A stretch of 7,183 bases of DNA, from positions 1 to 7,183 of the forward strand of contig QILY01000157.1 in NCBI GenBank assembly GCA_003232155.1, read 5' to 3'. The translations under genes and the position numbers were made by a program. Numbering within the stretch: the first letter of the stretch is position 1; each line of letters opens with the position of its first letter. This document shows, piece by piece, positions 1-6,864 of the stretch. Under the pieces are notes generated by a model. The model had not been told where the DNA came from, searched no databases, and saw only the letters and a list, made by a program, of their open reading frames with translations. The stretch comes from Maribacter sp. (lineage in GTDB: Bacteria > Bacteroidota > Bacteroidia > Flavobacteriales > Flavobacteriaceae).

Positions 1-2666
1 GGGTTAATGGTAACCATTTTCCAGGCTTCCAATTCGGTCATTCCTCCATATTTTACCGTTTTTGCCGCTTCTTGATTTAGTCTGCGGGCCATTTCCCCAT
101 CATCACTATTAATAGCTACGGTTACACCTTGTTTTTGCATAATGGCCGCGTTGTAAGGAATAGCGTCGTTCACTTCATACTTATACGCCCACCAATCGCT
201 AAAGGTGCCAGCGCCTACACCGTGTTCCTTCATTTTATCGGCTACTTTATAACCTTCTAAAATATGTGTAAACGTATTGATTCTAAAATTGAATTTCTCG
301 GCCACTTTCATCATCATATTTATTTCACTCTGTACATAAGAGTGACAGCTTATAAATCGTTCGCCGTTCAAGATTTCGGCAATAACTTCCATTTCTTCAT
401 CATAACGATAGGGTAATCCGCTTTTCTTTTTCCCGTCATATTCCTTAGCACGTTGAAAGTAGTTCATAAATACCTGTTCAACCCCCATCCGTGTCTGTGG
501 AAAACGACTGCGACTGCCCCAATTCGATTGCTTTACATTTTCACCCAATGCGAATTTTATAAACTTTGGTGAGTTATTGTAAATCATAGTATTGGCACTT
601 TCGCCCCATTTTAGTTTTAGTATGGCAGAACGTCCACCAATTGGGTTTGCTGAACCATGAAGCAATTGTGCTGTGGTGACCCCACCTGCCAATTGGCGAT
701 AGATGTTAATATCCTCATTATCCACTACATCTTCCATTTTTACTTCTGCTGTAGAATTGTGACCTGATTCATTGATGGCTAAAGCAGCAATATGGGTATG
801 TTCGTCAATAACACCTGCCGTAAGGTGTTTTCCGGTGCCATCGATAACTTTGGCTTTTCCACCTTTGAGATCTTTTCCGATTTTGGCGATTTTACCGTTT
901 TTGATAAGTACGTCGGTATTTTCTAGTATTCCCGAATCTTCGCTTGTCCACACTGTTACATTTTTAAAGAGTATGCTTTCTGCTCTACGCTTACTGGCAT
1001 ATCCAAAACCTATATTAGGATAAGTGACGCCAACCATTTCAAGAGCTTCCATCTTTTTATCGTCTTCTTTTTTATCTGAAGAAAAAGCACTTGTTTTCAG
1101 GGCTTTGAATGAAGATTCATTTCCGTTGGGCAATATCAACCTACCAGATATATTATCGGAAGCTTTAGTTACCAGACCGGTCATACGGTAATTTTTTTTA
1201 CCTTTATCCGTAGAAAAAGAAATATCTACCCAGTCATTTTTGTAGCTTAATTTTGATTTTACTTTGTTGGTATCTTGTTTAATTTCAACTTTAGGCTTAC
1301 CAGCTTCTCCAGTGATAGACATGGAATATGTTAAGCCACCTACCGTTAGATCATAATTGCCACGAATGTCTTTTAGGTTTTTATCATTGATGACATTTTT
1401 ATGGCCTTGTACCCAGTTTTCATATAAAGTAGTGCCCTTATCAAAAATATCACCAGATGTAATTAAGAAATTTGCTTGTCTACCAACTTGTAAGGAACCT
1501 ATACTGCCAGATTTCCCTATGATTGATGCTGGAACAGTAGTTAAGGCCTCTAAGGCTTTTGTTTTTGATAGCCCGTAAGTAATGGCCTTCATTAATTTCC
1601 CTTTGAATTTTGAAGGAGATTTTAAATCATAGGTAGTAAGTGAAAATAGAATGCCATTATCAGCTAATACCTTTGGGTTTGATGGGGCTTGGTTCCAATG
1701 CCGCATATCTGCCAAAGTAATCATATTGGCCGCATACGGATTTGATACATCATAAGCATCGGGAAAATTGATAGGAAGAATAAATTTTGCCCCCGTATTC
1801 TTTATTTCCTCAATACTTTCATATTCATCGCCACCTCCAAGAATGATGTACTGAATGCCATTGGTATCTCCAATTTTATCAGCACGTAGGGCATTGCCTT
1901 TATTTTTAGCTTCAAAAATTTGTATTAAACCTTTATTTCTATTCAAAGCTTCCAATGAACGATCTTTGGTGTCAGAATTTCCTTTGGCATACCAATTAGC
2001 ATCTGAATACATTTGACGTAACAGCGCCATTGAACCCATTAGAGAGGAAGGATATGATTGTCTTTTAGCAATACTTCTTGAAAATGATAAATAATGGGCA
2101 GAGTTATCATCAAGTATTCTATCTCCATCATTACCCGCACCGTTTAAAGCAACCAATACACCGGTTCCCCTTACTATACCATCATGAATGTGCGAGTTTA
2201 CCACTCCAAAACCGGCTTCACGCAATTCTTTTGCTTTTTTGTCATCGTATTTAAAGTTGTCAATAGCAGCATTTTCAGGCATAATATGATCGTTCCAATA
2301 AAAACCCTCACGAGAAGCGTTATACTGATCTGTACGTCCTGCCGAAGGGGCTTTTTTAGCTTGCTCAACTCCAAATTTAGAATACACATCAATAAAAGAT
2401 GGATAAATAGAATGTCCTTGAATATCGATTGTCACAGTATTCTTTGGTATCGATACTGATTTTCCAACCTGTTTTACTATTCCATTTTGAATAAGTAGTG
2501 TGCCGTTATCTATAATCTGAGTAGGAGTGATATAGATTTTAGCATTGGTAAAAGCTGTGTAATTGTTGTTTTTCGATTTTACACCGTCATTTTCTGGAAA
2601 ATAATCTTGTGCAAATACTGTAGCACTACACCATATGAGTGCAAGTGCCAGAAGTTTGATTTTCAT
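1..2666 (-). CDS. Exported tandem amidohydrolase (degenerate N-terminal plus intact C-terminal domain), partial
   Basis: The frame stays open for 888 codons from the ATG at 2666 and runs off the window. Family members of this type are about 1000 residues, so roughly 100 C-terminal residues are probably missing. Residues 1-19 form a signal peptide (MKIK, hydrophobic core, VFA before QDY), so the protein is exported, probably to the periplasm. Residues about 40-425 form a first amidohydrolase-like unit, but where the family has a metal-binding HxH after P-x-F-I-D it reads VYS (residues 94-96). Residues about 430-525 look like a beta-rich linker. Residues from about 555 form a second amidohydrolase unit with plausible metal ligands: H623 and H625 (EHTHI), H775 (CHSYV), H801 (THILEG) and D855 (NSDDGE). 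This set resembles the imidazolonepropionase-like branch of the superfamily. The substrate cannot be read from the sequence; a cyclic amide or peptide-like compound is a guess. The gene lies 159 bp downstream of the DUF3810 gene on the same strand. Confidence 0.9.
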   Translation of the reverse strand, partial: MKIKLLALALIWCSATVFAQDYFPENDGVKSKNNNYTAFTNAKIYITPTQIIDNGTLLIQNGIVKQVGKSVSIPKNTVTIDIQGHSIYPSFIDVYSKFGVEQAKKAPSAGRTDQYNASREGFYWNDHIMPENAAIDNFKYDDKKAKELREAGFGVVNSHIHDGIVRGTGVLVALNGAGNDGDRILDDNSAHYLSFSRSIAKRQSYPSSLMGSMALLRQMYSDANWYAKGNSDTKDRSLEALNRNKGLIQIFEAKNKGNALRADKIGDTNGIQYIILGGGDEYESIEEIKNTGAKFILPINFPDAYDVSNPYAANMITLADMRHWNQAPSNPKVLADNGILFSLTTYDLKSPSKFKGKLMKAITYGLSKTKALEALTTVPASIIGKSGSIGSLQVGRQANFLITSGDIFDKGTTLYENWVQGHKNVINDKNLKDIRGNYDLTVGGLTYSMSITGEAGKPKVEIKQDTNKVKSKLSYKNDWVDISFSTDKGKKNYRMTGLVTKASDNISGRLILPNGNESSFKALKTSAFSSDKKEDDKKMEALEMVGVTYPNIGFGYASKRRAESILFKNVTVWTSEDSGILENTDVLIKNGKIAKIGKDLKGGKAKVIDGTGKHLTAGVIDEHTHIAALAINESGHNSTAEVKMEDVVDNEDINIYRQLAGGVTTAQLLHGSANPIGGRSAILKLKWGESANTMIYNNSPKFIKFALGENVKQSNWGSRSRFPQTRMGVEQVFMNYFQRAKEYDGKKKSGLPYRYDEEMEVIAEILNGERFISCHSYVQSEINMMMKVAEKFNFRINTFTHILEGYKVADKMKEHGVGAGTFSDWWAYKYEVNDAIPYNAAIMQKQGVTVAINSDDGEMARRLNQEAAKTVKYGGMTELEAWKMVTIN

Positions 2667-2675
2667 AGTAAATAT

Positions 2676-2693
2676 ATTGATTAATTAGTCAAT
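2676..2693. promoter_or_regulatory. Imperfect palindrome just upstream of the amidohydrolase start
   Basis: The core TTGATTAATTAGTCAA (2677-2692), plus the flanking A/T pair, is an 18-bp palindrome with one mismatched base pair. It lies 9 to 27 bases upstream of the amidohydrolase ATG. It could be an operator or a leader structure. The sequence is very AT-rich, so chance symmetry is a real alternative. On the minus strand a weak -7-like box, TACTTTTA (2702 to 2695), overlaps no clear -33 element, so the promoter of this gene is not settled. Confidence 0.3.
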
Positions 2694-2758
2694 CTAAAAG
2701 TAAGGTAAGTCGATGGGATTTTTAGCTTGTTAGGATTTTTTTAACACAATGAAATGAG

Positions 2759-2822
2759 TAGGCAGTATTCAGTAGCAGTTAGCAGAAAATATAGATTGCT
2801 TATTGCTACTGCCTATTGAAAA
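2759..2822. repeat. Inverted array of degenerate heptanucleotides (hairpin-forming intergenic repeat)
   Basis: Four units read on the minus strand, from 2785 down to 2759: CTGCTAA, CTGCTA, CTGAATA and CTGCCTA. Four similar units read on the plus strand, from 2796 to 2822: TTGCTTA, TTGCTA, CTGCCTA and TTGAAAA. The second unit of each array is a hexamer. A 10-bp AT-rich spacer (2786-2795) separates the arms. Folding 2766-2785 on 2796-2815 gives an imperfect 20-bp stem with 15 Watson-Crick pairs. An alternative register pairs 2759-2767 perfectly with 2807-2815. The array begins 3 bases after the DUF3810 stop codon, so it may act as a 3' hairpin or weak terminator between the two minus-strand genes. 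No strong T-run follows it. It could equally be a copy of a dispersed intergenic repeat. Confidence 0.6.
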
Positions 2823-2825
2823 CCC

Positions 2826-3893
2826 TTATAAGGGATATTTCTCATGATACCCTACCAATAAATTCACCACCTTACTATAACTTTTGATACCGTCTTTCTG
2901 GTTATTGGCTTTTAAAAAAGTATTGAAGATTGATTTAAAAACAGGTTCTAAGGGGGTTTTATAGGCATTGTTATGGTCAATCAACTCTTGATAATTTTTT
3001 TTTGTGCCGGCATTCAACTTTTTATAAAGTTTTATGGATGCCTCTTTATCAATACGGTGCATGGCCCTAAGACAATGGTTTAAAGCATATGCATACGCTG
3101 AATATTGAAAATAGATATCCTCATTTTTTAAAGTAACCAAATACCCAATAAAATTGGTTTCATTTTCTGCGGAATAGCCAATTTGATGCCCAATTTCATG
3201 ACCACTGACCACTGTAAATCTAAAAACAGGGGTAGTACTGTTTACTTGGGCTTCATTTGTAAACGGATTCAAATACCCATTAATACCTATATAACTTGAC
3301 GGTATACTATACATTGATTTTTTAATATTGGGCCGTTGGTATTCCAAAAAAGGCATTTGCATATCTAAGGCCTTATAGCTATTGATGGTTTTTTCAAAGA
3401 TTTCATTATGTGTGTAAGGCACTTTGACCAAAGCAGTACTATCTGCCGTAATTTGAAATTGAATTTCATTGGTTTTCGCAATAAGGTCTTCTGTCAATTT
3501 TTTTATTTGTTCTATAGTTGCCTCATCTCTAATGGCCAAGGTCTCAGCAAGTGTTTTGCGATAGTAGTTCATCCCCCATACCATATGAAATGTAAAATAG
3601 AAAACGGAAAGCACTATTACGACATCCCTTAAAAACTTTAGGGGATGGCCTTTTATTTTTTTTCGATTTTTAACAATATACCGTATAGCTAATATGATAA
3701 GTGCTGTATATATAAGCTCACCTACTGAAAAGGGAATCCATCCGAAAAGGGTTCTGAAAAATTTGCTTATCCATAGGTATAGCCCATTGCTATAATAACG
3801 TTCTACCCAGTCAGGATGGTTGCCCAACCACTTTACCAAAATAATTTGGGGGATTATACTTAGGGCTATGCCATTTCTTAATTTATTTTTCAA
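2826..3893 (-). CDS. DUF3810 family membrane protein with an HExxH zinc-protease-like motif
   Basis: This 355-residue protein matches the DUF3810 pattern: three N-terminal membrane helices followed by a soluble domain with a metalloprotease-like motif. The helices lie at about residues 8-23, 57-74 and 87-106. The loop between helices 2 and 3 is rich in Lys and Arg (KNRKKIKGHPLKFLR), which by the positive-inside rule puts the C-terminal domain in the periplasm. The motif is H232-E233-I-G-H236, followed by A-E-N-E-T-N-F; E245 is a candidate third zinc ligand, as in related HExxH...E proteins. Its substrate is unknown and protease activity is inferred from the motif alone. The start is taken as TTG at 3893: an in-frame stop (TAA) lies 12 bases upstream, and the next in-frame ATG is near residue 104, which would remove the membrane helices. 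The gene is divergent from pepD and precedes the amidohydrolase gene on its own strand. Confidence 0.88.
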   Translation of the reverse strand: MKNKLRNGIALSIIPQIILVKWLGNHPDWVERYYSNGLYLWISKFFRTLFGWIPFSVGELIYTALIILAIRYIVKNRKKIKGHPLKFLRDVVIVLSVFYFTFHMVWGMNYYRKTLAETLAIRDEATIEQIKKLTEDLIAKTNEIQFQITADSTALVKVPYTHNEIFEKTINSYKALDMQMPFLEYQRPNIKKSMYSIPSSYIGINGYLNPFTNEAQVNSTTPVFRFTVVSGHEIGHQIGYSAENETNFIGYLVTLKNEDIYFQYSAYAYALNHCLRAMHRIDKEASIKLYKKLNAGTKKNYQELIDHNNAYKTPLEPVFKSIFNTFLKANNQKDGIKSYSKVVNLLVGYHEKYPL

Positions 3894-3898
3894 AACAG

Positions 3899-3904
3899 TC
3901 TCTT
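3899..3904 (-). promoter_or_regulatory. Purine-rich ribosome binding site supporting the TTG start of the DUF3810 gene
   Basis: On the minus strand, AAGAGA ends five bases before the TTG at 3893. This is a Shine-Dalgarno-like spacing and supports TTG as the true start, since no in-frame ATG or GTG lies between the upstream stop and the first membrane helix. Confidence 0.45.
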
Positions 3905-3923
3905 AATCAAAAATGACATCGCC

Positions 3924-3931
3924 CAAAAATA
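3924..3931 (-). promoter_or_regulatory. Candidate -7 promoter element for the DUF3810 gene
   Basis: On the minus strand, 3931 to 3924 reads TATTTTTG, an exact match to the Bacteroidota -7 consensus TAnnTTTG, about 30 bases upstream of the TTG start. No TTTG or TTG is found at the usual 17-23 bp spacing upstream, so only half of the promoter is recognisable. Confidence 0.4.
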
Positions 3932-3939
3932 ACCAATTA

Positions 3940-3972
3940 TTTGCGATACTAATTTTTGACTTTGTATTTTTG
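3940..3972 (+). promoter_or_regulatory. Bacteroidota-type promoter of pepD (TTTG, 21 bp, TATTTTTG)
   Basis: TTTG at 3940-3943 and TATTTTTG at 3965-3972 match the -33 (TTTG) and -7 (TAnnTTTG) elements with a 21-bp spacer, which is within the known range. Transcription would start a few bases after 3972, leaving a short leader of roughly 10-15 nt before the ATG at 3992. The -33 box lies close to the divergent -7 box at 3924-3931, so polymerase binding at one promoter could block the other. Confidence 0.65.
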
Positions 3973-3991
3973 GGAAAAATATAAGAATACC

Positions 3992-5452
3992 ATGAGTACA
4001 CAAGTAAGAGCCTTGGCGCCTAAAGCCGTTTGGAAAAATTTTGCAGATCTGAATGCCGTACCAAGACCTTCGAAAAAAGAAGAACGGGTTATTGCTTTTA
4101 TGATGGACTTTGGAAAATCATTGGGCTTGGAGACTTTTTCAGATAATGTAGGCAATGTTATCATTAGAAAACCTGCTACAGCTGGTATGGAAGACAGAAA
4201 GTGTGTGACCCTACAATCCCATTTAGATATGGTGCACCAAAAAAATAACGGTACCGTTTTTGATTTTGATACCCAAGGCATTGATATGTTTATCGATAAT
4301 GATTGGGTGCGGGCCAAAGGCACTACTTTGGGGGCCGATAATGGACTTGGAGTAGCTACAATAATGGCTTTGTTAGAGAGTACCGATATTGTGCACCCTG
4401 CTTTAGAAGCACTTTTCACAATTGATGAAGAAACGGGTATGACAGGTGCCATGGGCCTTGAAGCTGGTGTTTTAGAAGGAGGGATACTTTTGAATTTAGA
4501 CACTGAAGAGGATGATGAGATCGATATTGGTTGTGCTGGTGGTATTGATGTTACTGCAGAAAGAGTATATGCTGAAGAAGAAGTGCCTGAAGGTAGTGTT
4601 GCCTATATAATTACTGTAAAAGGGCTGAATGGAGGTCATAGCGGTATGGATATTCACAAAGGGCTTGGTAATGCCAATAAAATAATGAACCGTTTATTAT
4701 ACTGCAGTTTGGCAAAGTACCCTATTAAAATTGCCAATATTGATGGTGGAAGTTTACGAAATGCCATTCCTAGGGAAAGTAGTACAACCCTAATTGTTGA
4801 TGCTTCACTACAACAAGCATTTAAAGATGATCTTGAAGTGTTGGCGACAGTTATTAAGAATGAGCTAAAAATTGTTGATCCTAATTTATCGATTATATTA
4901 AAAGCTGTTGAATTGCCTAAAAAGGTAATGGAACCAGAAGCACAAGAACGATTGATAAAAGGAATTTATGCTGCCCACAATGGTGTATATGCTATGAGCG
5001 CAAGCATTACCGATTTGGTCGAAACATCGAATAATGTGGCACGGGTCGAAGTAAAAGCAGGTAAGATAAAAGTAGCTTGTTTAACACGCTCCTCGGTAAA
5101 TTCGGCCAAGATGGATTTGGCACAGGCGCTAAAAGCTACTTTTGAATTAGCAGGTTGTGAAGTTACCTTTAAAGGTGATTACCCAGGCTGGGATCCCAAT
5201 CCCGATTCGGTAATTCTTGAAGTATTGAAAAATAAATATGAAGCTATATTTAATGAAAAACCAAAAGTAGTAGCCTGCCATGCTGGGCTGGAATGTGGTA
5301 TTTTAGGTCAGAATTATCCAGATATGGATATGATCAGTTTTGGGCCAACTATTAAAGGGGCACATTCCCCTGATGAGCGGGTCAGTATTTCCTCGGTTCA
5401 AAAATTTTGGAAATTTGTAGTTGAAATTTTAAAAGATATTCCTAAGCAGTAA
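3992..5452 (+). CDS. pepD: PepD, cytosolic non-specific (Xaa-His / beta-Ala-His) dipeptidase, family M20C
   Basis: PepD is a cytoplasmic di-zinc exopeptidase that cleaves a broad range of dipeptides, including carnosine-type Xaa-His dipeptides, and releases amino acids from imported peptides. From the ATG at 3992 the product is 486 residues, against 485 for Escherichia coli PepD. The known metal and catalytic residues are all present with a constant offset of three from the E. coli numbering: H77 and D79 (SHLDMVH), D116 (GADNG), E146 and E147 (DEETG), D170 (NLDTEE) and H458 (GAHSPDE). The lid domain lies in the middle, around GGHSGMDIHKG. There is no signal peptide. An in-frame TTG at 3956 would add 12 residues, but it lies inside the promoter and upstream of the expected transcript start, so it is rejected. 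The gene is divergent from the DUF3810 gene, and 132 bp separate its stop from the regulator gene downstream. Confidence 0.96.
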   Translation: MSTQVRALAPKAVWKNFADLNAVPRPSKKEERVIAFMMDFGKSLGLETFSDNVGNVIIRKPATAGMEDRKCVTLQSHLDMVHQKNNGTVFDFDTQGIDMFIDNDWVRAKGTTLGADNGLGVATIMALLESTDIVHPALEALFTIDEETGMTGAMGLEAGVLEGGILLNLDTEEDDEIDIGCAGGIDVTAERVYAEEEVPEGSVAYIITVKGLNGGHSGMDIHKGLGNANKIMNRLLYCSLAKYPIKIANIDGGSLRNAIPRESSTTLIVDASLQQAFKDDLEVLATVIKNELKIVDPNLSIILKAVELPKKVMEPEAQERLIKGIYAAHNGVYAMSASITDLVETSNNVARVEVKAGKIKVACLTRSSVNSAKMDLAQALKATFELAGCEVTFKGDYPGWDPNPDSVILEVLKNKYEAIFNEKPKVVACHAGLECGILGQNYPDMDMISFGPTIKGAHSPDERVSISSVQKFWKFVVEILKDIPKQ

Positions 5453-5584
5453 ATACTAAGACTAAAGTTTGGATTTTTCGCCTTTCGTAACACCATTGAT
5501 TCTTATTGTATATTAAGCATTTTTCTATTTCTTATTAGGAAATATCTTATACGATTTTCTATATTAGCGAAGTAAAGCTTTGAA

Positions 5585-6706
5585 ATGGAAGAATCGCTTA
5601 ATTATAATTTCTTCAATACACTTATTTTTTCCGGTATTATTTATGGACTCATATTTTCGATTTTTACATTGATAAATGTAAAAATTGCATCTCGTCCGCG
5701 AACCTTTTTGATATTAACCGTTCTCTGTTTGACATTGAGCAATTTGCAGTATTGGCTTATAGATGTTGGCTTTCGAGAGAAATATCATGTTCCAAAGATT
5801 GTATACATCCAGTTCGAGCTTTTGATTGTTCCATTTTTCTACCTTTTTCTACAGAGTTATTTGCAAAAGATAGTGACTAAAAGAATAATCAATTTAGCCC
5901 TTTTGCCCTTCGTTTTAGGGATGACATATCAGTTCTTTGTATATTCAATAGAGTTACCCAGACCACTCTTAAGGCAATATAATCTGATTGCAGAGATAGC
6001 GACAATATTTTACTCGCTACTCTTGATATTTTTAATTTTTTACGAGATATATAGATATGAGAAAGCAAACAATAACTTTGACTTTAAAAAAATAGGAATT
6101 AGTACTAAGTGGTTAAAGTATAGTATGTATGCTACTATTGGCATATTTGTTTTTTGGATATTGAGCACACAGTTATTTTATGCTGAGGATGCAAAACAAT
6201 TAGAAGTATACTATCCTTTATGGATTAGTATTTCTATTATTATTTATTGGATAGGTAATAAAGGAATTGTTGAGCTAAGGATTTATCATGAAAGAAAAGC
6301 TATCAGGGAAAGTTATTCTTCCTCGGGTAACAGTAATAAAGCCGTTAAAAAATCAGATTCAAAAGGTAATATTTTATTTCAACAATTTATAAATGATTTG
6401 GAAGAAGAAAAATTATATCTCAATTCAAATCTTTCATTGGATCAATTAGCGCAAAAATATCATGTAAGCAGTGGTTATTTATCTCAAATGATTAGCAAAC
6501 ATTCTGAAAAGGGACTAACAGGTTTAGTTAATGAATTGAGAATAGAAGAAGCGCAAAAAATGCTTTTAGATAGCTCTTTTGAGCGCTATACCATTGAATC
6601 AATTGCTCTGGAATCTGGTTTTAGTACGAAAACTAATTTTTATAAAGTATTTAAAAAACTTACTGGAGTAACCCCCTATCAGTATAAAAAAGTATACAAT
6701 ATTTAG
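5585..6706 (+). CDS. Membrane-anchored AraC-type transcriptional regulator with seven predicted helices
   Basis: The 373-residue protein has an N-terminal membrane region and a C-terminal AraC DNA-binding domain. Hydrophobic segments lie at about residues 9-30, 40-60, 73-93, 101-122, 134-156, 177-199 and 208-226. A charged, Ser-rich cytoplasmic linker (about 227-262) follows. The AraC domain (about 265-371) has two helix-turn-helix units: about 283-304 (LSLDQLAQKYHVSSGYLSQM) and about 335-356 (YTIESIALESGFSTKTNFYK), ending in the typical GVTPYQYKK. This architecture is common in Bacteroidota, where the membrane part is thought to sense a signal and the regulator acts from the membrane. The signal and target genes are unknown. 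The ATG at 5585 begins a protein with an extra-cytoplasmic or short N-terminus and no signal peptide. No exact TAnnTTTG box is visible upstream. The coding sequence looks more AT-rich than pepD. Confidence 0.92.
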   Translation: MEESLNYNFFNTLIFSGIIYGLIFSIFTLINVKIASRPRTFLILTVLCLTLSNLQYWLIDVGFREKYHVPKIVYIQFELLIVPFFYLFLQSYLQKIVTKRIINLALLPFVLGMTYQFFVYSIELPRPLLRQYNLIAEIATIFYSLLLIFLIFYEIYRYEKANNNFDFKKIGISTKWLKYSMYATIGIFVFWILSTQLFYAEDAKQLEVYYPLWISISIIIYWIGNKGIVELRIYHERKAIRESYSSSGNSNKAVKKSDSKGNILFQQFINDLEEEKLYLNSNLSLDQLAQKYHVSSGYLSQMISKHSEKGLTGLVNELRIEEAQKMLLDSSFERYTIESIALESGFSTKTNFYKVFKKLTGVTPYQYKKVYNI

Positions 6707-6810
6707 CTTTCTACATAAAGTGTACTCCTACAGTTTTGCAAGATGTAATTTCATGGTATGAACTCTAAACCACACATGCCTATGATTGATTAAGATTACT
6801 TCCAATTTAT

Positions 6811-6828
6811 GTGAAGTTGAGACTTCAC
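6811..6828. promoter_or_regulatory. Perfect 7-bp inverted repeat upstream of the Sel1-repeat gene
   Basis: GTGAAGT and ACTTCAC flank a 4-base TGAG loop, 36 bases before the ATG at 6865 and about 104 bases after the regulator stop. It may be an operator or a leader hairpin for the downstream gene, or part of a terminator for the regulator. No T-run follows directly, which argues against a classical intrinsic terminator. Confidence 0.4.
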
Positions 6829-6864
6829 GCACATGCTTTTACATCGTAACTAAAAAACTTAACA

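Noticed and set aside
772..2459. Plus-strand open frames at 772-1023, 1357-1578 and 2184-2459, and a minus-strand one at 2198-2392
   Set aside because: All lie inside the continuous amidohydrolase frame, which has a signal peptide and recognisable motifs throughout. Their translations resemble no known family.
2759..2822. A CRISPR-like array
   Set aside because: The repeat units are only 6-7 bases, contiguous and inverted between arms, with no spacers and no cas genes nearby.
3408..3632. Plus-strand open frame opposite the DUF3810 gene
   Set aside because: It is antisense to the part of the gene encoding the third membrane helix and the start of the soluble domain, and has no family-like features.
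3956..3991. An in-frame TTG start that would extend PepD by 12 residues
   Set aside because: It overlaps the -7 box, so it would lie upstream of the transcript start. The ATG at 3992 gives a length and active-site numbering that match E. coli PepD.
3949..4503. A 184-codon minus-strand open frame opposite the start of pepD
   Set aside because: It is a long antisense shadow of a strongly conserved gene. Its Ser/Pro/Lys-rich translation matches no family I recognise.
5573..5582. TAAAGCTTTG just before the regulator start as a -7 promoter box
   Set aside because: It has four bases, not two, between TA and TTTG, and it abuts the start codon, leaving no room for a transcript start and leader.
5453..5584. 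An intrinsic terminator after pepD
   Set aside because: No stem of useful length followed by a T-run is visible in this AT-rich spacer.
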